Of a stretch of 64,000 bases of DNA, positions 52,852 through 63,086 are shown one piece after another (the first letter of the stretch is position 1; each line of letters begins with the position of its first letter). Under the pieces are notes generated by a model that saw only the letters and a program-made list of their open reading frames with translations, searched no databases and was not told the origin of the DNA. The stretch covers positions 49,517-113,516 of the forward strand of contig DAYD01000023.1 of the NCBI GenBank assembly GCA_002506755.1, given 5' to 3'. The stretch is from Euryarchaeota archaeon UBA462 (GTDB lineage Archaea; Thermoplasmatota; Poseidoniia; Poseidoniales; Thalassarchaeaceae). The position numbers were made by a program, and so were the translations under genes.

Positions 52852-52910
52852 AATCTTGACTGAGTCGCCCCTTCCGAAAGGTAATGGCCCACCCCTATTT
52901 CCTTTGGTGC

Positions 52911-53804
52911 ATGCCAGAACTACCAGAGGTCGAGACCGTCAGAATTGGCTTGGAGAGGCATCTATCGGGCGAGCGGATCTCAGACGTGGAATTGAGGAGA
53001 AAAAATCTAAGATTTCCTTTCCCTAGGGATTTCACTTCCAATCTTAAGGGTAGGGTTGTCGAATCAGTAGAGAGGAGGGCTAAATATCTGCTAATCAGAT
53101 TAGAAGGAGGTCTAACCTGGCTCTGTCACCTCGGGATGAGTGGAAGGTGGACCCTGATCGGTGACGGGATTGAAAGCAGGCCAGGTAAGTTCGCGAGCGG
53201 AGCTCCAGTTGGGTCCGGGGATGGGCCACATGACTGGGTAATCGTAAGTCTTGAGAATGGAAATAGAGCAGTTTACTCCGATCACAGGAGATTTGGCTTT
53301 ATGGACTGCTTTCCAACATCTGATCAGCCATCTCACAAACTTTTGCAGGACATAGGTCCCGAGCCCACTCCAAACCACTTAGTTCCTGCTGACCTTGCTG
53401 ATGGACTTAGGGGCAAAAAGACCCCCATCAAGTCAGCGCTCTTGGATCAGAGAGTGGTGGCAGGCCTGGGTAATATCTACGTCTGCGAAATACTGCATAG
53501 AGCTGGTGTTTCCCCAAGGAGAATGGCTGGCAGCGTTGCCGGCAAGCACGGAATATCTAATCGGGTCGAGAAAATAACCGCAGCTACTCACGATGTCATC
53601 ACCGAGGCTATAGATGCGGGAGGATCAACGCTTCAAGATTTCAGAGGAGTGGGAGGGGAGGACGCAATGGGGTACTTTATCCATAATTTCTTGGTTTATG
53701 GCAGGGAAGGGGAGGCATGTTTGAAAGAAGGATGTGGGGGAATTGTAAGTAGGATTGTGCAATCAAACCGCTCGACTTTTTTTTGCTCAGCCTGCCAACG
53801 TTGA
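52911..53804 (+). CDS. mutM: Formamidopyrimidine-DNA glycosylase
   Basis: Base-excision repair glycosylase/AP lyase removing 8-oxoguanine and FaPy. The catalytic N-terminal Pro-Glu is in MPELPEVETVRIGLERHL, which fixes the start at 52911. It has H2TH motif residues around LLDQRVVAGLGNIYVCEIL, and the C-terminal zinc finger CLKEGCGG...FFCSACQR. 297 aa. Fpg-type enzymes are uncommon in archaea, so bacterial acquisition is likely. The aquaporin gene starts 25 bp downstream. Confidence 0.95.
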   Translation: MPELPEVETVRIGLERHLSGERISDVELRRKNLRFPFPRDFTSNLKGRVVESVERRAKYLLIRLEGGLTWLCHLGMSGRWTLIGDGIESRPGKFASGAPVGSGDGPHDWVIVSLENGNRAVYSDHRRFGFMDCFPTSDQPSHKLLQDIGPEPTPNHLVPADLADGLRGKKTPIKSALLDQRVVAGLGNIYVCEILHRAGVSPRRMAGSVAGKHGISNRVEKITAATHDVITEAIDAGGSTLQDFRGVGGEDAMGYFIHNFLVYGREGEACLKEGCGGIVSRIVQSNRSTFFCSACQR

Positions 53805-53829
53805 TGGGGCGTCACGAAAGGTAAGGCAC

Positions 53830-54468
53830 ATGACGGGCGGAGCCTCATTGAAATCCAAGCTGGTGGCCGAATTCATCGGAACTTTCTTCCTAGCTCTCAC
53901 GATATGTACCGCTGCAATCCGTGGTTCGGCAGGAGAATACGCCCCATTCGCTATTGCAGCGACATTGCTGGTCATGATTTATGCAGTCGGTCACATTTCT
54001 GGAGCCCACTTCAATCCAGCCGTGACTGTAGCAGTGTGGTTGCGCGGGAGTTTTGAAAGGCAGGAGGTTTTACCCTATGTATTCGTACAATTAGTTGCCG
54101 GGGTGGTAGCCGCTCTCTCTTCTCAATTAATCGCCCCCGATAGCCAAGTTATCACTCTCGAGTTGCAAACTATTGATTCAATATCGGCGGAATTTTTGTA
54201 CACCTTTGCGTTGGTATTCGTTATTCTCAACGTCGCAACTCATGAATCGACTGAAGGCAACTCATACTATGGGGCAGCAATTTCTTTTGTTGTCCTCGCG
54301 GGTGCCATAACAGTTGGCGGAATTTCTGGAGGATCATTCAACCCTGCTGTGACCGGCTCAATGTTTTTTTCTGATTTCATTTCCTTTGCAGACCTTTGGA
54401 TTCACCTTGTCCCACAAATGGTCGCTGGCCTAGCAGCAACTTTCACATTCTTGGCGATCCAAGACTAG
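53830..54468 (+). CDS. Aquaporin/MIP-family channel with altered second NPA box
   Basis: Six-helix membrane channel, 212 aa. The first half-helix is HFNPAVTVAVWLRG and the second SFNPAVTGSMFF. In normal aquaporins the second box is NPAR, whose Arg forms the selectivity filter; here that residue is Val, so the pore should be less selective or carry other solutes. ATG at 53830 chosen because it begins at the usual cytoplasmic N-terminus. Its end overlaps panE by 4 bp. Confidence 0.88.
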   Translation: MTGGASLKSKLVAEFIGTFFLALTICTAAIRGSAGEYAPFAIAATLLVMIYAVGHISGAHFNPAVTVAVWLRGSFERQEVLPYVFVQLVAGVVAALSSQLIAPDSQVITLELQTIDSISAEFLYTFALVFVILNVATHESTEGNSYYGAAISFVVLAGAITVGGISGGSFNPAVTGSMFFSDFISFADLWIHLVPQMVAGLAATFTFLAIQD

Positions 54469-55415
54469 TCGTAATGCTGCGACATTTCAATACCTCGAAC
54501 GAGGGCCATAAGAATCTCGTTCCTCGGAGTAGCGATTCCCAGCTCCTTGCCCCTTGAGACCACAGCACCGCAAAGTACCTCAATCTCAGTCTTCCTCCCT
54601 GCCATAAGATCCTGAAGCATTGATACTCTATTTTCTGCCGTAGATTCTACGACTTTCTTCAGATAGTCCTCAGATTCCACTTCGCCAAGATCAATTCCAA
54701 ATGCAATCGCTACTTCTTCGGCTTCCCTCATTGCTTCGAGAGACTGCGCCCAAAGCTCCGGCACCTCTGCCAGAGCACCATTTCTAACCCCGGCAATAGC
54801 GCAAATCGGATTGATCGCGACGTTGATCAATAGCTTTCTCCAGATTTGTGAAATGATTTCATCAGTCCACCTCGCCTCTAGACCTGCTTCATTCAGAGTT
54901 TGTACTAGGTCTGAGGATGTTTTACAGGGTTGAGAGCCATCCAACTTGCCAAGAGAGATAATCCCCCTGCCAGTCCAGTGCACGGAACCATCCCCTTCTC
55001 TCCATGCCGAGTGGGTAGTCGATCCTCCGAGGACCCTTTTCCTCCCCACTCTCCTAGAAATGACCCCGTCATGCCCTAGTCCGTTCTGGATGCTTATTGC
55101 AACTCCTTCCACATTAAGCAGATCACGAGCAAGGGACGAGAGAGATTCAGTCGAGTCCGCCTTCCCAGCAATAACTACTGCATCACAAGTCCCTAACACT
55201 TTTTCTGGAACCGGCCCCGATTCGCTGTCAATTACTAGGTACCTGGCGCCAGGAACCATCTCAATAGTGCCCTCTGGCGTGTGAAGAGTCAGCCCAGAGG
55301 ATAGCCTCGCCGCCGTCTCTCCCCTAGACACGCAGATAAGTTCTGATTCTGTATCCGATAGACTCCCTAAGAGCACACCGCCCAATGATCCAACTCCCAG
55401 GATCGCGATTCTCAA
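54465..55415 (-). CDS. panE: 2-dehydropantoate 2-reductase
   Basis: NADPH-dependent reductase in CoA synthesis (ketopantoate to pantoate), 316 aa. Rossmann motif ILGVGSLGGVLLG, catalytic Lys in IWRKLLINVAINPI, and IQNGLGHD segment as in PanE. C-terminal helices end in EILMALVRGIE. It is immediately downstream (no gap) of the 808-aa membrane protein gene on the same strand. Complements the PPAT-DPCK fusion near 31 kb. Confidence 0.92.
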   Translation of the reverse strand: MRIAILGVGSLGGVLLGSLSDTESELICVSRGETAARLSSGLTLHTPEGTIEMVPGARYLVIDSESGPVPEKVLGTCDAVVIAGKADSTESLSSLARDLLNVEGVAISIQNGLGHDGVISRRVGRKRVLGGSTTHSAWREGDGSVHWTGRGIISLGKLDGSQPCKTSSDLVQTLNEAGLEARWTDEIISQIWRKLLINVAINPICAIAGVRNGALAEVPELWAQSLEAMREAEEVAIAFGIDLGEVESEDYLKKVVESTAENRVSMLQDLMAGRKTEIEVLCGAVVSRGKELGIATPRNEILMALVRGIEMSQHYD

Positions 55416-57842
55416 TCAACAGCCCCCATAGGGACACCTCGCAGAGAGGTGGATCGTGATCTCTGAGGAATCAGCAGTCACCCAAACAGCCCTATCCAGA
55501 GTCTGATCCCCAATGCTCCTGACCGTTATTTCCGAGGAGGCTCCGGCATCCAACTCCTCTGGTATCTCTAGCTCCCATACACTTGTCTCGATCGCATCCC
55601 CGTAGATCTCAACGGAAAGTACGATCGGGGCTTTACCCCTATTATGTACTTCGAAATGATCCTCATCTATCCCTATGCCAAGTCCGGCCGAAACGTGGAT
55701 ATCGTGACCCATGTTTATTCGAAAGGTATCGACTAATTCAAGTCCATCACATATTGCCAGCCAACCTGATAATCCAAAGTTAAGGAGGCCGTGCCCACTG
55801 AGGTTTCCGCTAAGCTCCAGTGCGGAGTAGTTTCCGAGCACAGTACTCCAGTTTTCTCCAGTATCAACCTCTTGGTTAACTTCACTAGATGGGCAAAACG
55901 GTGACCCAGTGTCTGAATGGAACAGGACTTGACCTTCTGAAATAAAATTCTCAGGGAGATTCCACTCCCCTTCACTGCTCTGCAGAAGCTTGCCAGTATC
56001 ATCTATCCCCATCTCCCATGGTCCGATTGTTGAACCATTGAGATCGAGAATTAATTTTGGACCAAGAACCCTTCCCTCAGGATCAGTGGCACTCGAACCT
56101 TTTATTGCACCTTGGTAACCTTGCATGCACACATCATTAACCCCTACGCTGAGATTAGTTCCGTTAAGAAGTGACCAATAGGGATCTTCCACGTTTATAG
56201 ACCATCCTTCTTCCATGGTCCTAATTCCAGTGCATATCTCCTGCTTTCCCCCCTCATCACTATGAATCTCCCAGAAAGGCTGAGTTGGTCCAGTGTGGTT
56301 CCAGCTAAACAGAGTTAACCGATGCTCCATCTCGTATCCATTTACCTCTACCAAAATCCTGAGTAAATGAGTGGAGAAGTCCAATTCAGGGGGTGAGATT
56401 GACAAATCTACTTGGACCGGACTAGCTTGTGTTACTTCTGAGAAATTGCACCTGCTCATAAAGTTAGATTCGCATGATGAGTTAACCCGCCATTCGTCTG
56501 CTTTCGGACCTTCAATCCTCATCTGCAGCCATCCTGAAACGGGCATGACTCCAGAGGGAGATATTTCCAGAATTAGAAGAGACTCCTCGCCTCTATCAAA
56601 ACTCAACTCACCCGGCCAGCTCTCAGTAGAAATTCCCGAGTCATAGTCTTCAAGCAAAGATGACGGCACAGCTCCCGGCAATCCCGCTAGGAGAATCATC
56701 AGAGCGAGGGCAACAAATCTGCTCCTATGCCTCTCCTCCAGTCCCTCAAACTCGTCTAGAACCACAGGTTGAGGAGCATTATCGGGGTTGAACCTCATCC
56801 AGGCCGCGAAGAAAGCCAGGAATATCCATGGACTCCAATCAGCGGTGGCAAAAATAGCGACCATTGCGATTAGTACGATCATGAAGATCGATGTTTGCGT
56901 ATTTCCTTCCCGCATCTCCTTTGTTCCGATTACTGCCTGAAGTATCCTGTCCCCCGGTAGGCCCGGAATGGGCAACATCAGCCCCCATCCAATAAGGGAA
57001 AGTGCGATACCGGCAATACCCAATGGATGGAGCCACTGCATACGAATCGAAAACTCATCACCCATCCAGGACTCTGCGAGGGACCCGGCAAGCAGATTTA
57101 CATCGAAAATCATTGGAGCCTCGGCAAGGGCCGGTGGTTCGCTTGGAGTCATCATCAAGCCTGTGATTGATAGGATCAATCCTGAGATCGACATAGTAAG
57201 GGGAGCTGCAAGCTCAATTGAACCGAGTGCTTGGCGGTTTGGCATGGTAACCAAATCAGGCTTAGTCTGGCTAATCACGCCAACAAGCCCGAATGCCCAC
57301 CACCCGGGTATGGGAAGAACTACCGGAACTAGATGCCCTAAATCCACATTGAATCTTCTAGCCACCGCCATCCTTACTTGTCCTGCAATTATGATCGTCG
57401 TAACAATTGGGATGGTGAAATAGAGCAGTGCTCCTCCGAAAACCAGACTCGAAAATGCCTCGGTCGAGTATCCATACCTGGTAGTCCAGTGAGAACCTAT
57501 CCAAGTTAGAAAGGTCGCCATGACCGCCCAGAGAAGTCCTTGGTGCCATGTTTGCATAACGTTCCTACCCTGAGGTAGCTTCGCGATTGTGAGGACTGGA
57601 GGGTTGCTGTCCTCCAAGTACCCTACAACACCCATAGGGCCCAAGTGTCGGTTAAGCCGGAGTAGTTGTTCACTGGTTTCTCCCCCTATTCCTTCGACTT
57701 CCCATGACGGGGGGTATTGGCCCTGATTTCCTAGGTCGAAATACCTTGAACATATCACTTCAAAGAGCTCTTGGTTCCCCCATGTTTCCCTGTCGATAAC
57801 TATCTTGTCGACACCGAGATGACCAGTTTCCTCTTTGCTCAT
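55416..57842 (-). CDS. Degenerate site-2-protease (M50) homologue with extracellular tail
   Basis: An 808-aa membrane protein. Residues about 100-350 follow archaeal S2P/M50 topology: the catalytic HExxH position reads AGQVR at 153-157 before MAVARRFNVD, then LPIPGWWAFGLVGVI, MPNRQALGSIELAAPLT and IPGLPGDRILQAVIG in place of the LDG motif. Metal ligands are lost, so it is probably inactive. Residues about 400-800 form a large soluble, beta-like domain with several Cys and Trp, likely outside the cell. Between the ATP synthase operon and panE on the same strand. Confidence 0.75.
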   Translation of the reverse strand: MSKEETGHLGVDKIVIDRETWGNQELFEVICSRYFDLGNQGQYPPSWEVEGIGGETSEQLLRLNRHLGPMGVVGYLEDSNPPVLTIAKLPQGRNVMQTWHQGLLWAVMATFLTWIGSHWTTRYGYSTEAFSSLVFGGALLYFTIPIVTTIIIAGQVRMAVARRFNVDLGHLVPVVLPIPGWWAFGLVGVISQTKPDLVTMPNRQALGSIELAAPLTMSISGLILSITGLMMTPSEPPALAEAPMIFDVNLLAGSLAESWMGDEFSIRMQWLHPLGIAGIALSLIGWGLMLPIPGLPGDRILQAVIGTKEMREGNTQTSIFMIVLIAMVAIFATADWSPWIFLAFFAAWMRFNPDNAPQPVVLDEFEGLEERHRSRFVALALMILLAGLPGAVPSSLLEDYDSGISTESWPGELSFDRGEESLLILEISPSGVMPVSGWLQMRIEGPKADEWRVNSSCESNFMSRCNFSEVTQASPVQVDLSISPPELDFSTHLLRILVEVNGYEMEHRLTLFSWNHTGPTQPFWEIHSDEGGKQEICTGIRTMEEGWSINVEDPYWSLLNGTNLSVGVNDVCMQGYQGAIKGSSATDPEGRVLGPKLILDLNGSTIGPWEMGIDDTGKLLQSSEGEWNLPENFISEGQVLFHSDTGSPFCPSSEVNQEVDTGENWSTVLGNYSALELSGNLSGHGLLNFGLSGWLAICDGLELVDTFRINMGHDIHVSAGLGIGIDEDHFEVHNRGKAPIVLSVEIYGDAIETSVWELEIPEELDAGASSEITVRSIGDQTLDRAVWVTADSSEITIHLSARCPYGGC

Positions 57843-57901
57843 CCGGACTCCTCATCCATAACCCCGAAGGAACTCTGATTTGACCTCTCGTCTTTTCGGG
57901 G

Positions 57902-58519
57902 TCATTTATTTTTGAATCGTTTCAGACGGAATGTTTCCTCGCGCTCCATCTCTTCCAATCTAAGCTGGATGAAGACTTTTGCCTCCTCCATCTCGGGAAT
58001 TACCTTGAATTCCAGGGCGTTCACCCTTCTCTTCGTAGCCTCGATCTCCTCTAGCAGCCTCTTCAGCGTAGCCTCCATTTCCGCTGCAATGACAACCTTC
58101 TCCACCAAGAGAGAGTATGCGTCTGCAGCCTCATCGATGTAAGGTGAGCCACCTATCATCCCGAGACCTCTATCTTCCACTGACAATTTGAGATTCTGAC
58201 CTTCGACCTTTGGGACCACGACTCCCATGATATTACGTTTGGAGACCTGAACTTCGGGATGCTTGGAAGACGCTATTGCAGCGCTTTTCACGGCCAGGCC
58301 CCCTTCGATAGAAGATGCCAAGTTGATCGCTTGGAGCGCCTCTCGGTAGGTAGCAACAAGCCCTTCTCTCGCTTCGATCATCTCAGAAAGCAGAGTCCTG
58401 AATTCATGAAACAAACCATCCCTCTTCATTTTCAATAGATTATAGCCCGTTGACGTCTGCTTTATCCTGCGTTTCAGGTTGATTAACTCTGACCTGGTTG
58501 GCTTGATGTCTAGGGCCAT
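57902..58519 (-). CDS. atpD: A/V-type ATP synthase subunit D
   Basis: Central-stalk subunit linking the AB head to the rotor, 205 aa. N-terminal IKPTRSELINLKRRIKQTSTGYNLLKMKRDGL is the family signature, and the C-terminus forms the other long helix (LLEEIEATKRRVNALEFKVIPEM). Last gene of the operon in transcription order, 18 bp after subunit B. Confidence 0.95.
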   Translation of the reverse strand: MALDIKPTRSELINLKRRIKQTSTGYNLLKMKRDGLFHEFRTLLSEMIEAREGLVATYREALQAINLASSIEGGLAVKSAAIASSKHPEVQVSKRNIMGVVVPKVEGQNLKLSVEDRGLGMIGGSPYIDEAADAYSLLVEKVVIAAEMEATLKRLLEEIEATKRRVNALEFKVIPEMEEAKVFIQLRLEEMEREETFRLKRFKNK

Positions 58520-58537
58520 GATATCACTTCCATCCGG

Positions 58538-59932
58538 TTACTCTTCCTCTCCCTTACTTTCATCTGGGTGGTACTTGTCAATCCATTTCTGGTCTAGTCT
58601 AACTAGGAATCTTGTATCAATGTTGGATAAAAGGCTCCAAGCGAGGTCGAGCGTGCCTTCGTCGATTGACCTATCTTCATCCCTACTTTGCCTTAGGAAT
58701 TGGTCTTCGAAAATGTCTGCAAATTTCAGAAGCTGGAGATCCCTCTCGTTCAAAGCGTCTTCACCAACGATAGCGACTAGACCCCTGAGTTCCTTCCCTT
58801 GGGCGTATGCGGCATATAGCTGGTCAGATACTGATTTGTGGTCTTCCCTTGTTTTACCCGGTCCGATTCCCGCGTTCATTAGTCTACTAAGTGATGGGAG
58901 AACGTTAATTGGCGGATAGATCCCCTTTTGGTGAAGCTCTCTAGAGATCACTATCTGCCCTTCTGTGATGTATCCGGACAGATCAGGAATGGGGTGCGTA
59001 ATGTCGTCACCCGGCATCGTAAGTATAGGGAATTGAGTGATTGATCCCTTCTTACCTTTCACGAGCCCCGCCCTTTCGTAAAGCATTGCAAGATCAGTGT
59101 ACATGTATCCGGGGTAACCCCTTCTTCCTGGAACTTCCTCTCTAGCCGCTCCTATTTGCCTAAGTGACTCACAGTAGTTGGTCATGTCGGTGTAAATCAC
59201 AAGAACATGGTAGTCATGCTCAAAGGCGAGGTATTCAGCGGCTGTCAAAGCCAGTCTTGGTGTGATGAGCCTTTCGACTGCAGGATCGTCCGCTAGATTA
59301 ACGAAGAGAGCTGCGTTCTCCAGTGCCCCGGTCCTCTCAAGGTCATGCACGAAGAAGTTGTATTCCTCTGCAGTAATTCCCATTGCACAGAAAACGACAA
59401 CGAAGTCGTCATCGCTATCTACGAGCTTGGCCTGTCTTGCAATTTGTAGTGCGATATCATTGTGTGGAAGACCACTTGCGCTGAAAATCGGTAGCTTCTG
59501 ACCTCTTACTAGAGAGGTACACGCATCAATCGCGGATATTCCTGTTTGGATAAAAGCCTCTGGACTTTGTCTGGAATAAGGGTTGATTGCCGCTCCAATG
59601 ATGTCAGCCATATCGTCGGCGACAATTTCTGGCCCCCCGTCTCTTGGTCTACCAGCTCCATCCAAGATCCTCCCAATTAGTCCCTTGCTAACTGGAAGTT
59701 TGAATACGTCTCCAAGGAATTTAACCCCTGTTTGCCTATCCACAGAAGCCGTTCCTTCAAACACCTGCACTATAACTTGATCATCTGAGGTGTCTAGCAC
59801 CTGTCCATTCTTAATCGATCCATCGCTAAGCCTCAGTTGAACTATCTCATTGTATGAGACTGGCTCAGTTTTATTTAGGAACACAAGCGGTCCCTTTACG
59901 TCGGTTATTGTTCTGTACTCCTTTCCGCTCAT
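58538..59932 (-). CDS. atpB: A/V-type ATP synthase subunit B
   Basis: Non-catalytic nucleotide-binding head subunit, 464 aa. Begins [18 protein letters not shown] and includes [63 protein letters not shown] and [15 protein letters not shown]. The upstream SD GAGGTGATATC overlaps the stop of subunit A. Normal length. Confidence 0.97.
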   Translation of the reverse strand: MSGKEYRTITDVKGPLVFLNKTEPVSYNEIVQLRLSDGSIKNGQVLDTSDDQVIVQVFEGTASVDRQTGVKFLGDVFKLPVSKGLIGRILDGAGRPRDGGPEIVADDMADIIGAAINPYSRQSPEAFIQTGISAIDACTSLVRGQKLPIFSASGLPHNDIALQIARQAKLVDSDDDFVVVFCAMGITAEEYNFFVHDLERTGALENAALFVNLADDPAVERLITPRLALTAAEYLAFEHDYHVLVIYTDMTNYCESLRQIGAAREEVPGRRGYPGYMYTDLAMLYERAGLVKGKKGSITQFPILTMPGDDITHPIPDLSGYITEGQIVISRELHQKGIYPPINVLPSLSRLMNAGIGPGKTREDHKSVSDQLYAAYAQGKELRGLVAIVGEDALNERDLQLLKFADIFEDQFLRQSRDEDRSIDEGTLDLAWSLLSNIDTRFLVRLDQKWIDKYHPDESKGEEE

Positions 59933-59941
59933 GATATCACC

Positions 59942-61684
59942 TCAGTTATCCTCCATGCTGGCAGCGATTTGCTTTTCCATATCTGATACCAGTCCGTCTA
60001 TCCTGTCATCATACCCTTTCTCAAAACGACCTCTCATCAGATCGGTCCTGGCAGGTACGTTCACCACTTCTTCCAATTGGGCCCCTCCGGCGATCGCCTT
60101 CTTTCCCTCCTCTTGGAACCTTAGAATAGCTCTGGCCATCTCATACTGGAGTTTTAAATCGCTAAATGTGTCAACATCGTGGAAGGCATTCTGTTGAAGG
60201 AAGAACTCCCTAATCATTCTGGCAACCTCAAGGGTAAGCTGTTGATCGATTGGCAAGGCATCTGAACCCACGAGCTGAACGATTTCCTGTAGCTCAGCTT
60301 CGACTTGCAGTAATGTGCTTATTTCAGTCCTTACCTCGGGGAAGTCATTTGCTATGTTATCGCGGTACCATTGGTCTAATGCTTGGGGGTAAAGGCTGTA
60401 TGAGCTCAGCCAGCTGATGGCTGGGAAGTGCCTTTGGCGAGCTAGACCTGCGTCTAAACCCCAAAACACCTTTACTATCCTAAGCGTACCTTGGCTTACC
60501 GGCTCAGAGATATCTCCGCCCGGTGGAGAAACAGCCCCAATGACGGAGACCGACCCATCCTCTCCGGAGAGTGTCTCCACCCTTCCTGCTCTTTCATAGA
60601 ACTCCGCTAACCTGCTAGAGAGGTATGCAGGATAACCCTCCTCCCCCGGCATTTCCTCTAGTCTAGACGAGATTTCCCTCATAGCTTCCGCCCATCTGCT
60701 GGTCGAGTCTGCCATCAGGGCCACATTGTATCCCATGTCTCGGAAGTACTCTGCAATGGTAACACCAGTGTAGACTGATGCCTCCCTTGCAGCCACTGGC
60801 ATATTCGAGGTGTTTGCAATCATGACAGTTCTGTTCATCAGTGGTTTGTTTGTGTTGGGATCGATCAGGTGGGGGAACTCGTCAAGCACTTCGGTCATCT
60901 CATTACCTCGCTCGCCGCACCCGATGTAAACGACAATTTGGGCATCTGACCACTTAGCTAACTGTTGCTGTGTGACGGTCTTGCCCGATCCAAATGGTCC
61001 GGGAATTCCAGCCGTGCCTCCCTTTGCTAATGGGAATAGGAAGTCCAGTATCCTTTGTCCGGTGATCAATGGGACATCTGGGGCATACTTCTGTCTGAAT
61101 GGCCTTGGATGTCTAACTGGCCACTCTTGCATCATAGCAATCTCAGAATCATCCTCTAGTTTGCATATTGTTTGTGTGATGTTAAATGAACCAGACTCGA
61201 TGCTCTTCACTGTTCCTTCTTTTCCAGGTGGGACCATGACTCTGTGCTCGATCGTCTCAGTTTCCTGTACAGTGCCTATCACTTGTCCCGGTACCACTTC
61301 GTCGCCTTTCTTAACGGTCGGAGCGAATTCCCACTCCTTCTCAAGGTCCAGTCCGTCAGCGTCAACTCCTCTGGTAATGAAAACGCCCATTGTTTCTTCT
61401 AGCTTCGGAAGTGGCCTCTGAATTCCATCATATATTTGGGTCAATAGACCTGGACCTAGTTGCACGGATAGGGTTTGCCCTGTCCTGATAACCGGCTCAC
61501 CAGGTTTGATCCCTGACGTTTCTTCATAGACCTGGATGACCGATTGGTCTCCGTGTAATTCGATTACTTCTCCCATCAAACCTTCATTCCCAACTCGCAC
61601 AACCTCATACATTCGAGGGGTAATCCCCGTAGCGGTCACAACTGGTCCGGAAATCCGGTATATCACTCCATTTTCTTTGTTCAT
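59942..61684 (-). CDS. atpA: A/V-type ATP synthase catalytic subunit A
   Basis: Catalytic head subunit, 580 aa. P-loop [12 protein letters not shown], catalytic glutamate region [51 protein letters not shown] and the [14 protein letters not shown] segment are typical. Also carries the non-homologous region around [14 protein letters not shown]. No intein. SD AGTGA plus A8 precedes ATG. Confidence 0.97.
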   Translation of the reverse strand: MNKENGVIYRISGPVVTATGITPRMYEVVRVGNEGLMGEVIELHGDQSVIQVYEETSGIKPGEPVIRTGQTLSVQLGPGLLTQIYDGIQRPLPKLEETMGVFITRGVDADGLDLEKEWEFAPTVKKGDEVVPGQVIGTVQETETIEHRVMVPPGKEGTVKSIESGSFNITQTICKLEDDSEIAMMQEWPVRHPRPFRQKYAPDVPLITGQRILDFLFPLAKGGTAGIPGPFGSGKTVTQQQLAKWSDAQIVVYIGCGERGNEMTEVLDEFPHLIDPNTNKPLMNRTVMIANTSNMPVAAREASVYTGVTIAEYFRDMGYNVALMADSTSRWAEAMREISSRLEEMPGEEGYPAYLSSRLAEFYERAGRVETLSGEDGSVSVIGAVSPPGGDISEPVSQGTLRIVKVFWGLDAGLARQRHFPAISWLSSYSLYPQALDQWYRDNIANDFPEVRTEISTLLQVEAELQEIVQLVGSDALPIDQQLTLEVARMIREFFLQQNAFHDVDTFSDLKLQYEMARAILRFQEEGKKAIAGGAQLEEVVNVPARTDLMRGRFEKGYDDRIDGLVSDMEKQIAASMEDN

Positions 61685-61713
61685 TTTTTTTCACTTCCAT
61701 TAATTTTTGAATC

Positions 61714-62013
61714 TTATTTCCATAGATCAACACCAAGTGCTGATTTGATAGACTCCCGGAGTGTGTTGTCCTCCTCAGTCCCTATGCCCAAAACTGTGGG
61801 CGTCACGCTCTCCGATAGCTGCACTCTAAGCCTCTCGGGGAGCCTCACTAGGTCGAAGTTGTCTACTACGACTACTCCTATTTCATCCTGACCAAGGAGA
61901 GAGCGCAAAGTTTCTGCTAGCTCCTCGTCATCTGATGGGTTGTACAGGTTTTCCACGCCTGCGAGTTGGAAACCTAGTGTAAATTCCAACTGTCCAACTA
62001 CTGCAATCTCCAT
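61714..62013 (-). CDS. atpF: A/V-type ATP synthase subunit F
   Basis: Small rotor/stator-regulating subunit, 99 aa. MEIAVVGQLEFTLGFQLAGV and GVVVVDNFDLVRLPERLR are the family motifs. Its Shine-Dalgarno GAGGTG overlaps the stop codon of subunit C and is followed by seven A before the ATG. Located between C and A as in other archaeal operons. Confidence 0.93.
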   Translation of the reverse strand: MEIAVVGQLEFTLGFQLAGVENLYNPSDDEELAETLRSLLGQDEIGVVVVDNFDLVRLPERLRVQLSESVTPTVLGIGTEEDNTLRESIKSALGVDLWK

Positions 62014-62020
62014 TTTTTTT

Positions 62021-62026
62021 CACCTC
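62021..62026 (-). promoter_or_regulatory. Shine-Dalgarno of atpF inside the atpC stop region
   Basis: On the minus strand reads GAGGTG, then seven A, then ATG. The A run sets the spacing and the TGA of atpC overlaps the motif, coupling the two genes. The atpA and atpE/atpK leaders also carry A-rich spacers. Confidence 0.6.
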
Positions 62027-63077
62027 AATAATCCATGTGTGCTTCTAGGACTTCATTTGGTAGACCTACTGCCTTTCCTCGAACTAACAATCTTAGGTTT
62101 CTGACCTCAAGCGACTTTCTCTCGATATAGTATATTATGGGAAAAGCAGAGATGGGGCTTAGGTGTGAGAACCTCTTCAGAACTGCGTGCCTCTGGTGAG
62201 AGAGTAGTTCAGCATAAGGGTCCAAGCTCCCTAGACGGTTGGATTCTTCCTTTGCCTCGTCAAATCCAGTATCGTCAAATGAACTACTGCGTCTAAGTGT
62301 CTCGATAAGCTCATCATCGCTCTCTGCCAAGCAGGCCTGCCTCATTGTGGCATGGTCTATCTTCCCTCCCGGGATTAACATCTCTTGCCTTTTTTCTGTG
62401 GACATTTCCATGCGAATCGACCTAAACTCATTAATAACATTCCTATGGTCTATTTCCATTCTGAGGTACTTTAGAAGACGAGGTCCGCCATCCTTTCCTT
62501 TCACAGCCTTGAGCGCATTAGAGAAGTATTGCATATCTAGCGCGTTTTCCATTATCTCTAATGTCGGCTCTCCATCCAACCTCGATAGTGTATGGCCCCA
62601 CTGTGTTCCTGACATCGCCTCGACGGCCTCCTGAAGGCCTTCGGTGCTTCGAACGATGTTGAGCCAAGAGGCATTTCGGGGATTTTCCGCTGGAAGAATC
62701 TGACTCTCGATCACTTCGTCTGATGCTCCTCCGTTAACTGCTCTGAGCACAGTTTTAGCCTTTTCATATTCGAACCTTTCAACGTATATCGCAACCAATG
62801 ACTTGAGCTTACCTTGGCAGAATCTGAGCACCTCGGCTAAGTCGTTGTCCAAATTATGGAAAAGAGCCGCCTCGATTGCATCAGCCCCGCTCATTCTAGA
62901 GGCATATAGGTCCATTTCGTTCCTGTATCCCATTTCGCCTATGCTGGCTCCGATCGAGTCAGTGCCCTGCTGCACAAGTTGACGCATCCTAGTAGGATCA
63001 ATCAGTGAGGCCTTTCTGGCCTTGGCTCTGGCCGACGCATTGTAGACGTTCGATCTCCCACTTTGCGCTCTAACCAT
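62025..63077 (-). CDS. atpC: A/V-type ATP synthase subunit C
   Basis: Collar/rotor socket subunit that joins the central stalk to the c-ring, 350 aa. The N-terminal YNASARAKARKASLIDPTRMRQLVQQGTDSIGASIGEMGYRNEMD region and C-terminal SPISAFPIIYYIERKSLEVRNLRLLVRGKAVGLPNEV are diagnostic. Normal length. Downstream of subunit E with 9 bp gap. Confidence 0.93.
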   Translation of the reverse strand: MVRAQSGRSNVYNASARAKARKASLIDPTRMRQLVQQGTDSIGASIGEMGYRNEMDLYASRMSGADAIEAALFHNLDNDLAEVLRFCQGKLKSLVAIYVERFEYEKAKTVLRAVNGGASDEVIESQILPAENPRNASWLNIVRSTEGLQEAVEAMSGTQWGHTLSRLDGEPTLEIMENALDMQYFSNALKAVKGKDGGPRLLKYLRMEIDHRNVINEFRSIRMEMSTEKRQEMLIPGGKIDHATMRQACLAESDDELIETLRRSSSFDDTGFDEAKEESNRLGSLDPYAELLSHQRHAVLKRFSHLSPISAFPIIYYIERKSLEVRNLRLLVRGKAVGLPNEVLEAHMDY

Positions 63078-63086
63078 GTTTTCACC

